The notes under the pieces are model-generated. The model searched no databases. It was not told where the DNA came from and saw only the letters and a list, made by a program, of their open reading frames with translations. From Candidatus Avimonas merdigallinarum (lineage in GTDB: Bacteria > Bacillota > Clostridia > Oscillospirales > Acutalibacteraceae): DNA of 64,000 nucleotides. Below are positions 1 through 9,219 of the stretch, one piece after another. The stretch covers positions 1 through 64,000 of the forward strand of contig CAJFGS010000021.1 of the NCBI GenBank assembly GCA_904377855.1. The letters run 5' to 3'. The number at the start of each line of letters is the position of its first letter. Positions within the stretch are counted from its first letter, which is position 1. The position numbers were made by a program, and so were the translations under genes.

Positions 1-221
1 GGGCCTTCCAGAGCCTCTGCTTTGCTATACCCTTTTTGAATCATCTTTTTTCGCCACCACCATCCTTTTTGGGACTTGACTTCTAATAGTTAATCTTTCT
101 TTGTTTGAAATAGGGGAATAACGCAACAGGGCCGGCATGGCCCGCGGCCCCCTCTTCCGCCCTGCCGGCGGGGAGCCGCGTGCTTTCCGAGCCCTTGTGT
201 TTTCTGTCAGGCAGCCTGCCG

Positions 222-656
222 CTAAACCGCTTTGTACAGGGCGTAGCCCATCCCCGCCAGCACCAGCACGCCCGCGAGGGCAATCCCGTACAGGGCGTAT
301 TCCTGCGATTCTTCCGCAGCGCGATCCTCCGCCTTGGCCAGCCCCGCGGCGGGCGTCGCCTCCACCGCCTGAGCCCCCGACAGGCGGCGTTCGGCCTGCC
401 CTGTCCCTGCAATCGGTTCCTCCGGCGCGGCAGCTGCATCCTCCGGGGCCTCCAGCCCGCAGCAGCCCAGGGAAGCGTCCTCCACGATTTCCCACTCCAC
501 CGGTTCGGTATACACAAAAATCTGCACGGTATTGCCCTGTTCGTCCACCCGGGTGGTCCAGTATCCGGGCTCCTCTTCCGAGGCGGCGACCGCCAGGCTC
601 ATCCCGCCCAAAAGGGCGAAGGCGGTAACACCCACCGAAATCCACTTCTTTTTCAT
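222..656 (-). CDS. Small secreted, membrane-anchored protein of unknown function
   Basis: This 144-residue protein starts with MKKK followed by a hydrophobic stretch ending in AVAA, a clear signal peptide of about 26 residues. The middle is acidic and rich in Ala, Glu and Pro. Residues about 119-141 (YGIALAGVLVLAGMGYALYK) form a C-terminal membrane span, so the mature protein is probably a short extracellular domain tethered at its C-terminus. A longer reading frame continues upstream, but an AAGGAG ribosome binding site at about 669-674 (complement) fixes the start at 656. A Cys-Cys pair (GCCGLE) lies in the mature part. I recognise no family. It is transcribed away from the cysteine desulfurase cluster. 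Confidence 0.7.
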   Translation of the reverse strand: MKKKWISVGVTAFALLGGMSLAVAASEEEPGYWTTRVDEQGNTVQIFVYTEPVEWEIVEDASLGCCGLEAPEDAAAAPEEPIAGTGQAERRLSGAQAVEATPAAGLAKAEDRAAEESQEYALYGIALAGVLVLAGMGYALYKAV

Positions 657-943
657 ACTGACGATCACTCCTTTGTCCCCTGTTTTTGTAGGGAGGCTCT
701 CCTTATGCTTCCATTGTATCCCCCGGCCGGGCGGAAAGCTACCGGTTTTGGTTACAATCGGATTACACTTCTGAAACCTTCCCGGGAAACTGATTACAGC
801 TTTGTCAACATTCCGGCAAACCTTCTGCGAACAAGCCAAATTTCCCCACGCACACCGCCGCCGGGATGAAAATTATGGACAACATTATTCCGCTTTTTCG
901 GGGGATTTTCCGTGATTCTTCCAACCTATCCGGAAAAAGGCGG

Positions 944-972
944 TTGTCAGGCGGACAAATATGGTATATAAT
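944..972 (+). promoter_or_regulatory. Sigma-A type promoter of the cysteine desulfurase/sortase/thiI cluster
   Basis: TTGTCA (944-949), a 17-bp spacer and TATAAT (967-972) lie about 100 bp before the TTG start of the cysteine desulfurase gene. The roughly 420 bp between the divergent genes hold no other feature I can support. Confidence 0.7.
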
Positions 973-1073
973 AAAGTGCTAAGATTTGTGCTCAGGCCGG
1001 TCCGGCCCGGATCGGCGGACAGCGTCCCCCGCCGGGCGGGAAGCCCAAGGCGGGGCGGGCGGGAGGGGACTTT

Positions 1074-2213
1074 TTGGACATCGCGTATCTCGACAACAGC
1101 GCTACCACCCGCGTCTGCCCGCAGGCGGCGGAAAAGGCGCTCCAAATGATGACGGCCTGCTACGGCAACCCTTCCTCCCTGCACTCCCTGGGCGCGGCCG
1201 CGGAACGGGAGCTGAACGCCGCCCGGCAGAAGGTGGCCCGCCTGCTTGGCTGCCGACCGCAGGAAGTAATCTTTACCTCCGGCGGGACCGAGTCCAACAA
1301 CCTGGCCGTCCTGGGGGCGGCGCAGGCCAAAATCCGCGCCGGGCGGCATATTGTCACCACCGCGGTAGAGCACGCTTCGGTTGCGGCCGCATGCAGCGAA
1401 TTGGAACGGCAGGGATGGGAAGTCACCCGGCTGGTTCCCGATCCCGGCGCCGCGCTGACGGCGCAGCAGGTCGCCGCCGCCTGCCGGCCGGACACCGTAC
1501 TGGTCTCCGTTATGATGGTAAACAACGAAACCGGCGCCCGGTTCCCGGTCGACCGGATTGTACCGGCCGTCCGCCGGGCCGCCCCCGGCGCCCTCATCCA
1601 CTGCGATGCGGTGCAGGCGGCGGGGAAACTCCCCCTCAACGCCGCCCGGCTCGGCCTGGACCTGATGACGGTCAGCGCCCACAAAATCCACGGGCCGAAG
1701 GGCTCCGGCGCACTGTATATCCGGAAAGGGGCGCGGATCCTGCCCCGCTCCTTCGGCGGGGGGCAGGAAAACGGGCTGCGGCCCGGCACCGAGGCCCTCC
1801 CCCTGCACGCCGCCTTCGGCGCGGCGGCGGAAGCCCTCCCCCCCTTTGCCGAGCAGGAGGCGCTGTACGACAGCCTGCGCCGGCGGCTGACCGACGGGCT
1901 GGCGGGGCGGGAAGGCTTTGCCCTGAATTCCCCCCCGGACGGGGTGCCGTATATCCTGAATTTATCGGTGCTAGGCGTCCGCAGCGAAACCCTGCTGCAT
2001 TTCCTGGCCGAGCGGGGGGTCTTTGTCTCCAGCGGCTCGGCCTGCTCCAAAGGGAAAAAAAGCCCGGTGCTGACGGCGCTCGGCTTTTCGGGGGAACGGA
2101 TCGACTCCGCCCTGCGGGTCAGCTTTACCCATACAACCACACCGGACGAGGTGGATCGGTTCCTCGCCGCCCTGTATGAAGCGGCCTCCTCCCTCGTCCG
2201 CCGTACCCGATAA
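1074..2213 (+). CDS. Cysteine desulfurase (NifS/IscS family, PLP-dependent)
   Basis: This 379-residue class V aminotransferase-fold enzyme removes sulfur from L-cysteine and holds it as a persulfide for delivery to acceptors. The N-terminus has the family signature YLDNSATT. The PLP Schiff-base lysine is K204 in SAHKIHGPKG, and the persulfide cysteine is C324 in SSGSACSKGK, so both key residues are present and the length is normal. The start is a TTG at 1074 preceded by a GGGAGGGG ribosome binding site; no in-frame ATG fits the conserved N-terminus better. thiI lies 1.9 kb downstream on the same strand, a common pairing in Firmicutes, where a dedicated desulfurase feeds ThiI for 4-thiouridine and thiazole synthesis. 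Here the two are unusually separated by a sortase gene. Confidence 0.93.
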   Translation: MDIAYLDNSATTRVCPQAAEKALQMMTACYGNPSSLHSLGAAAERELNAARQKVARLLGCRPQEVIFTSGGTESNNLAVLGAAQAKIRAGRHIVTTAVEHASVAAACSELERQGWEVTRLVPDPGAALTAQQVAAACRPDTVLVSVMMVNNETGARFPVDRIVPAVRRAAPGALIHCDAVQAAGKLPLNAARLGLDLMTVSAHKIHGPKGSGALYIRKGARILPRSFGGGQENGLRPGTEALPLHAAFGAAAEALPPFAEQEALYDSLRRRLTDGLAGREGFALNSPPDGVPYILNLSVLGVRSETLLHFLAERGVFVSSGSACSKGKKSPVLTALGFSGERIDSALRVSFTHTTTPDEVDRFLAALYEAASSLVRRTR

Positions 2214-2258
2214 CCACCCATCCAGCGCTTTCCCAGCGATCGAAAGGAAGGAACGACG

Positions 2259-4079
2259 ATGGCCAATATTCCGGAAGAGAAAAAATATACGCCCGGCGCC
2301 CCCCAAAGCGGGCAGGAGGATGCCCGCCCGGCGCGCAGTTCCTGGCAGGAAGCGCAGCCGGCTGCTTCCTCCCCCCTGCATTCCTGGGAAGAAGGGCCCC
2401 CTGCCGCAGGCTCCGGGCCGTCTATCCCGGCGGATTTGTCGGCCGACGAAGCCGAGCTGCTGGAGCAGACCCTGGCGGAAATCCGCCTGCGCCGGGCCCG
2501 GGCCGCCCAGGCTCAGCCGGCAGCGCCGCTGGGCGGGAATGCCGTGAGCATGGTGCCGGAAGAGGATGCGCCCGCCCAGGACGAGGCCCTGGCCGAAGCG
2601 CTCCCCGACGGGGCGGCGGTCCCGGCGGAGGGGCCGGCGGCAGCCGCCACCCGCGGGCAGCGGTTTGCCGGCCGCCTGCTGTACATACTCGGCGGCTTTA
2701 TCCCCCACCGCGGGGATTCCGCGGCAGAAATCGTGCGCAAATGCATCTTTATCGTGGCGCTCATTACCCTGATCGGCTCCCTCTCCTACATTATCAACGA
2801 CATGTTGATCCAGCCCATGATCGGGGAGATGAACTACAACACCGTCCGGAGCTGGTACGATCCGGAAAACCCCGTGGACCCGCCGGCAGATTACGATCCC
2901 GCGAATTATCCCGAGGGGATCATGGATTCCTTTAAGGCGCTGTACGCCATGAATTCGGACGTCCGCGGCTGGATGACCTACACCGATCCCAGCCAGAACT
3001 GGCTGAAAATCGATTATCCCGTGATGTATTCGGGGGACAACAGCTATTACCTGGACCATAACTTCCAGAAGGCCAAGCATAAGGACGGCGCGCTGTTCTT
3101 TGACGAGCGCAACCACATCGATTCCCCGCAGTCCGAGAATAAGGTGCTGATCGTTTACGGCCACAATATGGCGAGCGGCCATATGTTCGCGCGGCTGAAC
3201 TATTTCCTGAATACCCGCAACGGCCTCAACTACGCCCGCTCCGCCCCGACGATTAACTTGGATACGCTGTACGAGCGGAGCGAATACAAGGTCTTTGCGG
3301 TCATGCTGCTCAACACCCGCTCGGAGGACGGGCCCTATTTCGACTACCTGCGCACCAGCTTCTCGGGCGACGCGGACTTCATGAACTTCGTGGCCAATAT
3401 CCGCGCCCGTTCCCTGTTCGATTATTCGGACGTGGACGTCAACACGGACGACGAACTGCTCATCCTCTCCACCTGCACGGGCGAAAGCGACGCCAAATTC
3501 CCCGAAGGCCGCTGCGTGGTCGTCGCCCGGAAGGTGCGGGACGGCGAAAGCTCCTTGGTAAACACCGGTTCCATCGTGCGCAACAGCGATGTGATCATGC
3601 CGCTGGCCTGGTACACCAACCAGGATATGGAGCCGCATGCGTATTACAGCGGGAATTTCACCATCCCCGGCCTGTGGTCGGACGACGGAACCACCGTCCC
3701 GCCTACTTCCTCCACCGATGACAACACGGGGGATACCACCGGCACCGACGGCACGACGACCCGGCCCCCGGTAGTGGTCCCGCCGTCTACTACGCCGCCC
3801 ACTTCGCCGCCTTCGACCGATCCGACGGATCCGACCAACCCCACGGATCCCACCGACCCGACCGAGCCGACCGAGCCCACTGACCCAACCGATCCCACCG
3901 ATCCGACGGATCCGACCGACCCAACCGATCCCACCGATCCGACCGAGCCGTCGGAGCCGACCGAGCCTACCGACCCAACGGAGCCGACCGAGCCGTCGGA
4001 GCCCACGGAACCTACCGGTTCCACGACGCTCCCGGAAACTTCTGAGCAAACGGGGGAGCAGACACAGCCGGCTGCATAA
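2259..4079 (+). CDS. srtB: Class B sortase with long cytoplasmic head and Asp-Pro-Thr repeat tail
   Basis: This is a membrane-bound transpeptidase that would attach surface proteins to peptidoglycan. Residues 1-160 form a Pro/Ala/Glu-rich cytoplasmic head, about 163-185 are a membrane anchor, and 220-430 are the class B sortase domain. The catalytic triad is visible: H302 (VYGHNMASGH), C406 (LSTCTGES) and R418 (EGRCVVVAR). Residues 520-586 are a low-complexity DPT/EPT tail, which is unusual because class B sortases normally end soon after the domain; at 606 residues the protein is more than twice the usual length. It starts 45 bp after the desulfurase stop with a GGAAGGAA ribosome binding site. 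The following CinA-fusion gene carries a degenerate paralogue. A likely substrate ending in SPETG is encoded at 29219-33337. Confidence 0.93.
   Translation: MANIPEEKKYTPGAPQSGQEDARPARSSWQEAQPAASSPLHSWEEGPPAAGSGPSIPADLSADEAELLEQTLAEIRLRRARAAQAQPAAPLGGNAVSMVPEEDAPAQDEALAEALPDGAAVPAEGPAAAATRGQRFAGRLLYILGGFIPHRGDSAAEIVRKCIFIVALITLIGSLSYIINDMLIQPMIGEMNYNTVRSWYDPENPVDPPADYDPANYPEGIMDSFKALYAMNSDVRGWMTYTDPSQNWLKIDYPVMYSGDNSYYLDHNFQKAKHKDGALFFDERNHIDSPQSENKVLIVYGHNMASGHMFARLNYFLNTRNGLNYARSAPTINLDTLYERSEYKVFAVMLLNTRSEDGPYFDYLRTSFSGDADFMNFVANIRARSLFDYSDVDVNTDDELLILSTCTGESDAKFPEGRCVVVARKVRDGESSLVNTGSIVRNSDVIMPLAWYTNQDMEPHAYYSGNFTIPGLWSDDGTTVPPTSSTDDNTGDTTGTDGTTTRPPVVVPPSTTPPTSPPSTDPTDPTNPTDPTDPTEPTEPTDPTDPTDPTDPTDPTDPTDPTEPSEPTEPTDPTEPTEPSEPTEPTGSTTLPETSEQTGEQTQPAA
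3816..4016 (+). repeat. In-frame Asp-Pro-Thr / Glu-Pro-Thr coding repeat
   Basis: About 22 tandem copies of a 9-bp unit (variants of CCGACCGAT) encode DPT or EPT/EPS triplets at the end of the sortase. The complement also reads open (Val-Gly-Ser repeats), but that is only a shadow of the repeat. Such tails are typical of wall-spanning stalks and are prone to length change by slippage. Confidence 0.9.
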
Positions 4080-4159
4080 TCCCTCCCGTACTGCTTTTTT
4101 GAAATCCGCTTTTTAAAATTCACCCGTTTTTGAAATCCACCCGAAAGGCCTGTCTGTCT

Positions 4160-5338
4160 ATGAAATCTGCCCTCCATGAAGTTTTGCTGATCAAGACCGG
4201 GGAACTGGCCCTCAAGGGCCTGAACCGGGGCACGTTTGAAGCGATCCTGATGAAAAACCTGCGGTACCGCTTAAAGCCGCTCGGCCCCTGCACCCTGCGG
4301 AAGGCCCAGTCCGCCATTTATGTGGAGCCGGAAAGCCCTTCGTTCGACATGGACGAGGCCAGCGACCGGGTATCCAAGGTTTTCGGGATCGCGGCGTACA
4401 GCCGGGCATGCGTGGTGGAAAAGGAGATCGGCGCCATCCTGGAGGCGGCCGCGTCCTATCTGGCGGACGAACTGGCGGACGCCGGGACCTTCAAGGTGGA
4501 GGCCAAGCGGAGCGATAAGTCCTTCCCGCTGCAATCCCCCGCGATCTGCGAGCAGGCCGGCGGCTATCTTCTGGAGCGGTTCCCCCACCTAAGGGTGGAC
4601 GTGCACGCTCCCGATGTGCTCGTGATGATTGAAATCCGGGACTTCGGCGCCTATATCCACGCCCGCCAGCTTCCCGGCGCGGGCGGGATGCCGGTCGGCT
4701 CCGCCGGCCGGGCCGGGCTGCTGATTTCCGGCGGCATCGATTCCCCGGTGGCCGGGTATATGATGGCCAAGCGGGGGGTGGAGCTTTGCTGCATCCACTT
4801 TGCGTCCCCGCCTTATACCAGCGAGCGGGCCGAAATGAAGGTGGTCTCCCTGCTCGAGCAGGTGGCGGCCTACGCCGGGCATATGGAACTGCACATCGTT
4901 CCCTTCACCCATATCCAGGAGGAAATCCAGCGCAGCTGCCCGGAGGATCTGTTCACCATCATCATGCGCCGCTTCATGATGCGGATTGCGACCGAAATCG
5001 GCAGGGCGGAAGGCTGCGGCGCCCTGGTGACCGGCGAAAGCGTCGGCCAGGTCGCCAGCCAGACCATCCCCGCCCTCGCCTGCACCGACGCGGCGGCCGG
5101 CCTGCCGGTTTTCCGCCCGCTGATTGGCATGGACAAGGAGGAAATCATCGCGGTTTCCCGCCGGATCGATACGTTTGATATTTCGATCCAGCCGTACGAG
5201 GACTGCTGCACGGTCTTCACCCCCCGGCATCCCCGCACCCGCCCCAAGCTGGAAAAGGTCCTGGAGGCCGAAGCCGCCCTGGACGCCCCGGCGCTGATTG
5301 CTCAAGCGGTGCAGGGCGTCCGCCGCCGTTCGATCTAA
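4160..5338 (+). CDS. thiI: tRNA 4-thiouridine synthetase ThiI
   Basis: ThiI adenylates uridine 8 of tRNA and inserts sulfur supplied by a cysteine desulfurase; in many bacteria it also feeds thiazole synthesis. The 392-residue protein opens with IKTGELALKGLNRGTFE, the ferredoxin-like/THUMP start, with the THUMP domain to about residue 165. The PP-loop ATP motif SGGIDSPVAGYMMAKRG follows at about 190. EDCCTVFTPRHP near the end matches the family. There is no C-terminal rhodanese domain, as is usual in Firmicutes. I chose the ATG at 4160, with AAAGG 11 bases upstream, rather than a TTG at 4130 that adds ten non-conserved residues. The sulfur donor is probably the desulfurase at 1074-2213. Confidence 0.93.
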   Translation: MKSALHEVLLIKTGELALKGLNRGTFEAILMKNLRYRLKPLGPCTLRKAQSAIYVEPESPSFDMDEASDRVSKVFGIAAYSRACVVEKEIGAILEAAASYLADELADAGTFKVEAKRSDKSFPLQSPAICEQAGGYLLERFPHLRVDVHAPDVLVMIEIRDFGAYIHARQLPGAGGMPVGSAGRAGLLISGGIDSPVAGYMMAKRGVELCCIHFASPPYTSERAEMKVVSLLEQVAAYAGHMELHIVPFTHIQEEIQRSCPEDLFTIIMRRFMMRIATEIGRAEGCGALVTGESVGQVASQTIPALACTDAAAGLPVFRPLIGMDKEEIIAVSRRIDTFDISIQPYEDCCTVFTPRHPRTRPKLEKVLEAEAALDAPALIAQAVQGVRRRSI

Positions 5339-5575
5339 AGGGCCCGCCGGCATAGGGAGCGGCGGGCAGGCCCGGGAGGGGCCTCGCCGGCGGCGCGCCG
5401 TTCCGGCTCTGCCGCACGCCGGGCGCCGGGCGGATTTCCTAGAGATTCCGGGCGCTCTGAAGGGCTGCCGGGCGGCTTACCTCCTTTTTTCCAGCGCCCC
5501 TTCTTGCGGGAACGATACAGAGTTTTATCATGGCATTGCCGCTTGGACGCACCCGGCGGCAGGAGGAATTACAGC

Positions 5576-8500
5576 ATGAATGCAGAAATCATCACCGTCG
5601 GCGCCGGGCTCCTGCTCGGCAATACGGCCAATGCAAGCGGGCAGTTCCTTTCCCATGAACTGGCTGCTTTCGGCATTGAGGTCACCCACCTTTCCACAGT
5701 CGGGGACGCTCCGTCCTCCCTGCGTGAAGCGCTGACGCATGCCCTCGGCCGGAGCGAACTGGTGGTGCTGGCCGGCGACGCGAAGGAAGAGGGGTCGGCG
5801 CAGGCGCTCGGCGTCCTGTCGGAGGTCCTTTCCCTCCCACTGGAACTGCATGAGGAAAGCTACGAACGGATCCAGGAATATTACCGCAACACCTGCCGGG
5901 AAATGCCGGCGGACGCCGACCGGCAGGCCCGGCTCCCGCGCGGGGCCACGGTTTTCCCCAACGATCACGGAACCGCGCCGGGCTGCGTGGTCAGCCGGTA
6001 CGGGCAGCAGATCTTCCTGCTGCCGGGGGAGCCCCGCGAGCTCATGCCGATGTTCAGCGACTATGTGGCCCCTTACCTGTCCAACTGCGCGGGGGGGACC
6101 ATCGTCTCCCGGACGGTCGGGGTGTTCGGCCTGTCCGAAACGGTGCTGACCGAACGGCTGGCCGACCTCATGAGCGAAGCCAACCCCAACGTGGCTTTAT
6201 ATGCCAAGGACGGGGAGGCCATCCTCCGGGTCACCGCCCACGCCGCAAACCGGGCGGACGCCCTCGCGCTGTGCGCCCCGGCGGTGGACGAAATCTGCCG
6301 GCGGCTGGGGGTCAACGTATACGGGGTGGATGTAGGCAGCCTGCAGAAGGCGGTCGTGGCGCTGCTGCTGGACAAGCAGCTGAAAATCGCCACGGCAGAA
6401 TCCTGCACGGCCGGCCTCCTCTCCGGCCGCCTGACCGAGGTCGCCGGCGTCTCGGCGGTGTTTGAGTGCGGGATCGCCGCCTATTCCAAAGAAATCAAGC
6501 GCAATATCCTCGGCGTGCCGGAGGACATCCTGGAGAAATACGGCGCCGTCAGCCCGGAAACCGCGCGCGCCATGGCGGTGGGGGCCCGCCGGGTGGGGAA
6601 CGCCAACCTGGGGGTAGGGATCACCGGCGTGGCCGGGCCGGATCCCAGCGAAGGCAAGCCGGTCGGCACCGTGTATGTTGCGCTGGCGGACGAAAAGCGG
6701 GTGTGGGTGAAAAAAATCGACACTAAGGAAGGGACAATCGATCGGGAATATGTCCGCTACCTTGCCACTTCCTACGCGCTGGATCTCGTCCGCCGGTATC
6801 TGGAGGCCCTGCCCACCGTCATGGCGGGTGGGGAAACGCTGGCCGTCCCTCCATCCCCTCCCGCGGCGGCGATCCCGGAGGCCGACGTCGCCCCCAAAAA
6901 GCGGCATCTCCTCCGGTCGGTCTTCCCCTGGAAGGGGGACAGCCGGAGCGACGTTATCCGCAAATCCGCCATCCTCGCGGTTTTCCTTTTGCTCATTGCC
7001 GCGGCGGGGATGATCCTGTACATGTACGTCTTCCAGCCGCTGGACAACCAGAGGCTGTACAGCCAGCTGGAGCTGCTTTATAATGTGAACAATCCCTCGG
7101 TCATCGAAAGCGATCTGGAGGGCGCGCCGGACGGGATGCTTTCCCAGTTCAACGCGCTGTATATGCGCAACAGCGATGTGCGCGGCTGGCTGCGGATCGA
7201 AGGCACCAACATCAATTATCCCGTCATGCGGGGGACGGACAGCGGATTCTACCGCACCCACAATTTCGATAAGCAGCCCACCATGTACGGCACCCCGTAT
7301 TTTGATCCCGAGGCCGCGCTGGTTTCCTCCGAATCGGTGAACCGGACGCTGGTGATCTACGGGAACAACGTGGGCGGCGGGCAGATGTTCTCCGATCTGA
7401 CCAGCTATTATAACAACCTGGAGTTCCTGCAGGAGCATCCCGTCATCGAAATGAACACCCTTTACCACAACGCCAAGTGGAAGATTTTTTCGGTCATGGC
7501 GGCTTCTTCGCCCGAAGACGGGGGCTTTGATTATACCTGCAATGTTTTCTCGGACGAAACCGATTTCCTGAGTTTTGCGGGCGAGCTGCGGATCCGCTCG
7601 CTGTATACCTATCCTGACGGGGTGGTAGACGTGCAGGAGGGCGATTCCCTTCTCCTGCTCTCCACCGATTTTGAGGACGTAGCCGGGTTCAACGGCGCCC
7701 GCCTGGTCATCGCGGCCCGCCAGATGCGGGAAGGGGAAAACGAAGACGTGGATTTAGGCGGCGTCGTCCTGAACAGCAGCGCCGTCATGCCCGACGGGTG
7801 GAAGGGCAGCCCCACGCAGAGCGTCAGCCGCACCAGCCGGCCCAGCGGTTCCGCCATTACCGGCGGCAGCACCGGCGAAACGGAATCCTCCTCCAGCACC
7901 CAGGATCTCACCTCCACGACGCCGACGGATTCCACGACGGAGGAATCCACCCGCCGGCCGTCCACCACCCCGACGAGTCCTGCCACCACGACGACCACGA
8001 CAACCGGGGAAACATCCGGCACTTCCGGCACGACGGCAACCACCACGACCACAATGGACGACACGGTGGGGCCGACCACCCAGCCGGATCCCAACCCGCC
8101 GACGTCCTCTACCAGCGGGCCTACGACCACTACGACCACGCCGCCCCCGCCGTCGGATAACACGCCGCCCATCCTTGCCGGGTCCCGGCTGGAATCGGAA
8201 TACCTGGAAAATTGTAAGGTGAGGAACCTGCGCACCGGGGAAAAAATTGAGCCGGAAACCAAGGAGGAACTCCAGTACCTGCTGGCCCAGCTCGTAAAAT
8301 CCGAATTGGGGACGGCCTCTACCTTCGGCACGCCGGGCACGCCGGGATACATGGCCGCGCAGAAGGCCCAGGCGATCGCTTCGTACACCTACATCCTTTA
8401 TTATAACCGCGCCTACCACGGCGATTTCTACCCCTGCTATCTGCCGGCTTTGGATCTGTCCAACCCGACCGACAAGCAGATTTACGACGCCGTAGGCGAG

Positions 8501-9103
8501 GTGGTCGGGATCAAAATCCTGTCCGGCAGTTCGCCCATCTGCGCCATGTACTTCTCCTCGTCGCCCGGGGTGACGGCGGACAACAAATATGTATACGGCG
8601 GCGCCCTCCCCTACGGCAGCGTCATCAGCGAGTACGACGATGAGGCGCACGTCGGGGATTCCGACTGGGAAACGGTCCTCACATATTCGCAGGCCGATAT
8701 CCTCGAACGGGTGGAAGACTACCTGGCTGACCCGGATGAGGGATATTTCCCCGAAGCTTCCATCGAGGGGGATTTCGCCATCCTGTCCTACGACCCCTAT
8801 GGGAAGTTCGCGCTGGAAACCAACATCACCTACCTCGATAAAAACGGGTACACCCGCTGCCTGTCCGGATACCAGTTCCGCGCCGCGCTGGGGCTGCGCT
8901 CCCAGGCGATCCAGGTGCTTTCCGTGCGGGACGGTACCGTCACCCTGCAGACGCAGGGCTGGGGGCACTGCGTGGGGATGAGCCAATGGGGAGCCGTCGG
9001 ATATGCCCAGGAAGAGGGATGGGATTACCGGAAGATCCTCAGCCACTATTATTCCATCACCACCTCCTCCGCCCACCGGCTGGTCGCCCCCGTTTGGGGC
9101 TGA
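5576..9103 (+). CDS. cinA: CinA - membrane span - inactive sortase B - SpoIID fusion protein
   Basis: One uninterrupted 1175-residue frame with a strong AGGAGG at 5561-5566. Residues 1-160 match the MoCF-like N-domain of CinA (AEIITVG, FPNDHGTAPG, FLLPGEPRELMPMF), but the GGLGPTxDD loop is replaced by AGDAKEEGS. Residues 255-412 are an intact PncC-type NMN amidase domain (TAESCTAGLLSGRLTEVAG, GVSAVFECGIAAYS, GITGVAGPDPS). Residues 464-487 are a membrane span. Residues 490-720 clearly parallel the sortase at 2259-4079 (NSDVRGW, NYPVMRG), but the catalytic His is N597 (IYGNNVGG) and Cys is D698 (LLSTDFE); only R709 remains. Residues 740-865 are a Thr/Ser/Pro linker. Residues 870-1165 are a SpoIID/LytB domain (VKSEL, AAQKAQAIASYTY, GWGHCVGMSQWGA). 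Predicted topology is CinA inside and SpoIID outside. CinA alone is normally about 415 residues, so the fusion is the oddity. Confidence 0.9.
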   Translation: MNAEIITVGAGLLLGNTANASGQFLSHELAAFGIEVTHLSTVGDAPSSLREALTHALGRSELVVLAGDAKEEGSAQALGVLSEVLSLPLELHEESYERIQEYYRNTCREMPADADRQARLPRGATVFPNDHGTAPGCVVSRYGQQIFLLPGEPRELMPMFSDYVAPYLSNCAGGTIVSRTVGVFGLSETVLTERLADLMSEANPNVALYAKDGEAILRVTAHAANRADALALCAPAVDEICRRLGVNVYGVDVGSLQKAVVALLLDKQLKIATAESCTAGLLSGRLTEVAGVSAVFECGIAAYSKEIKRNILGVPEDILEKYGAVSPETARAMAVGARRVGNANLGVGITGVAGPDPSEGKPVGTVYVALADEKRVWVKKIDTKEGTIDREYVRYLATSYALDLVRRYLEALPTVMAGGETLAVPPSPPAAAIPEADVAPKKRHLLRSVFPWKGDSRSDVIRKSAILAVFLLLIAAAGMILYMYVFQPLDNQRLYSQLELLYNVNNPSVIESDLEGAPDGMLSQFNALYMRNSDVRGWLRIEGTNINYPVMRGTDSGFYRTHNFDKQPTMYGTPYFDPEAALVSSESVNRTLVIYGNNVGGGQMFSDLTSYYNNLEFLQEHPVIEMNTLYHNAKWKIFSVMAASSPEDGGFDYTCNVFSDETDFLSFAGELRIRSLYTYPDGVVDVQEGDSLLLLSTDFEDVAGFNGARLVIAARQMREGENEDVDLGGVVLNSSAVMPDGWKGSPTQSVSRTSRPSGSAITGGSTGETESSSSTQDLTSTTPTDSTTEESTRRPSTTPTSPATTTTTTTGETSGTSGTTATTTTTMDDTVGPTTQPDPNPPTSSTSGPTTTTTTPPPPSDNTPPILAGSRLESEYLENCKVRNLRTGEKIEPETKEELQYLLAQLVKSELGTASTFGTPGTPGYMAAQKAQAIASYTYILYYNRAYHGDFYPCYLPALDLSNPTDKQIYDAVGEVVGIKILSGSSPICAMYFSSSPGVTADNKYVYGGALPYGSVISEYDDEAHVGDSDWETVLTYSQADILERVEDYLADPDEGYFPEASIEGDFAILSYDPYGKFALETNITYLDKNGYTRCLSGYQFRAALGLRSQAIQVLSVRDGTVTLQTQGWGHCVGMSQWGAVGYAQEEGWDYRKILSHYYSITTSSAHRLVAPVWG

Positions 9104-9219
9104 GCCCGGCTGCCTTCCGCAGAGCGGGAGCAGGGACCGGCTGCCTCCGGTTCCCGCGCGGCGGAGAGGCAGGGCGCTTTCCCTTCCTGCGGCTGGCGGG
9201 AGCATGCATCGGTATGTCT

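Noticed and set aside
3816-4016. Short tandem repeat as a possible CRISPR array
   Set aside because: Units are 9 bp, without spacers, and in frame with the sortase as DPT/EPT triplets.
1971-4049. 692-residue open frame on the minus strand across the desulfurase and sortase genes
   Set aside because: It mirrors the sortase coding strand; its Gly/Arg repeats are the complement of the DPT repeat. The plus-strand genes have family motifs and ribosome sites.
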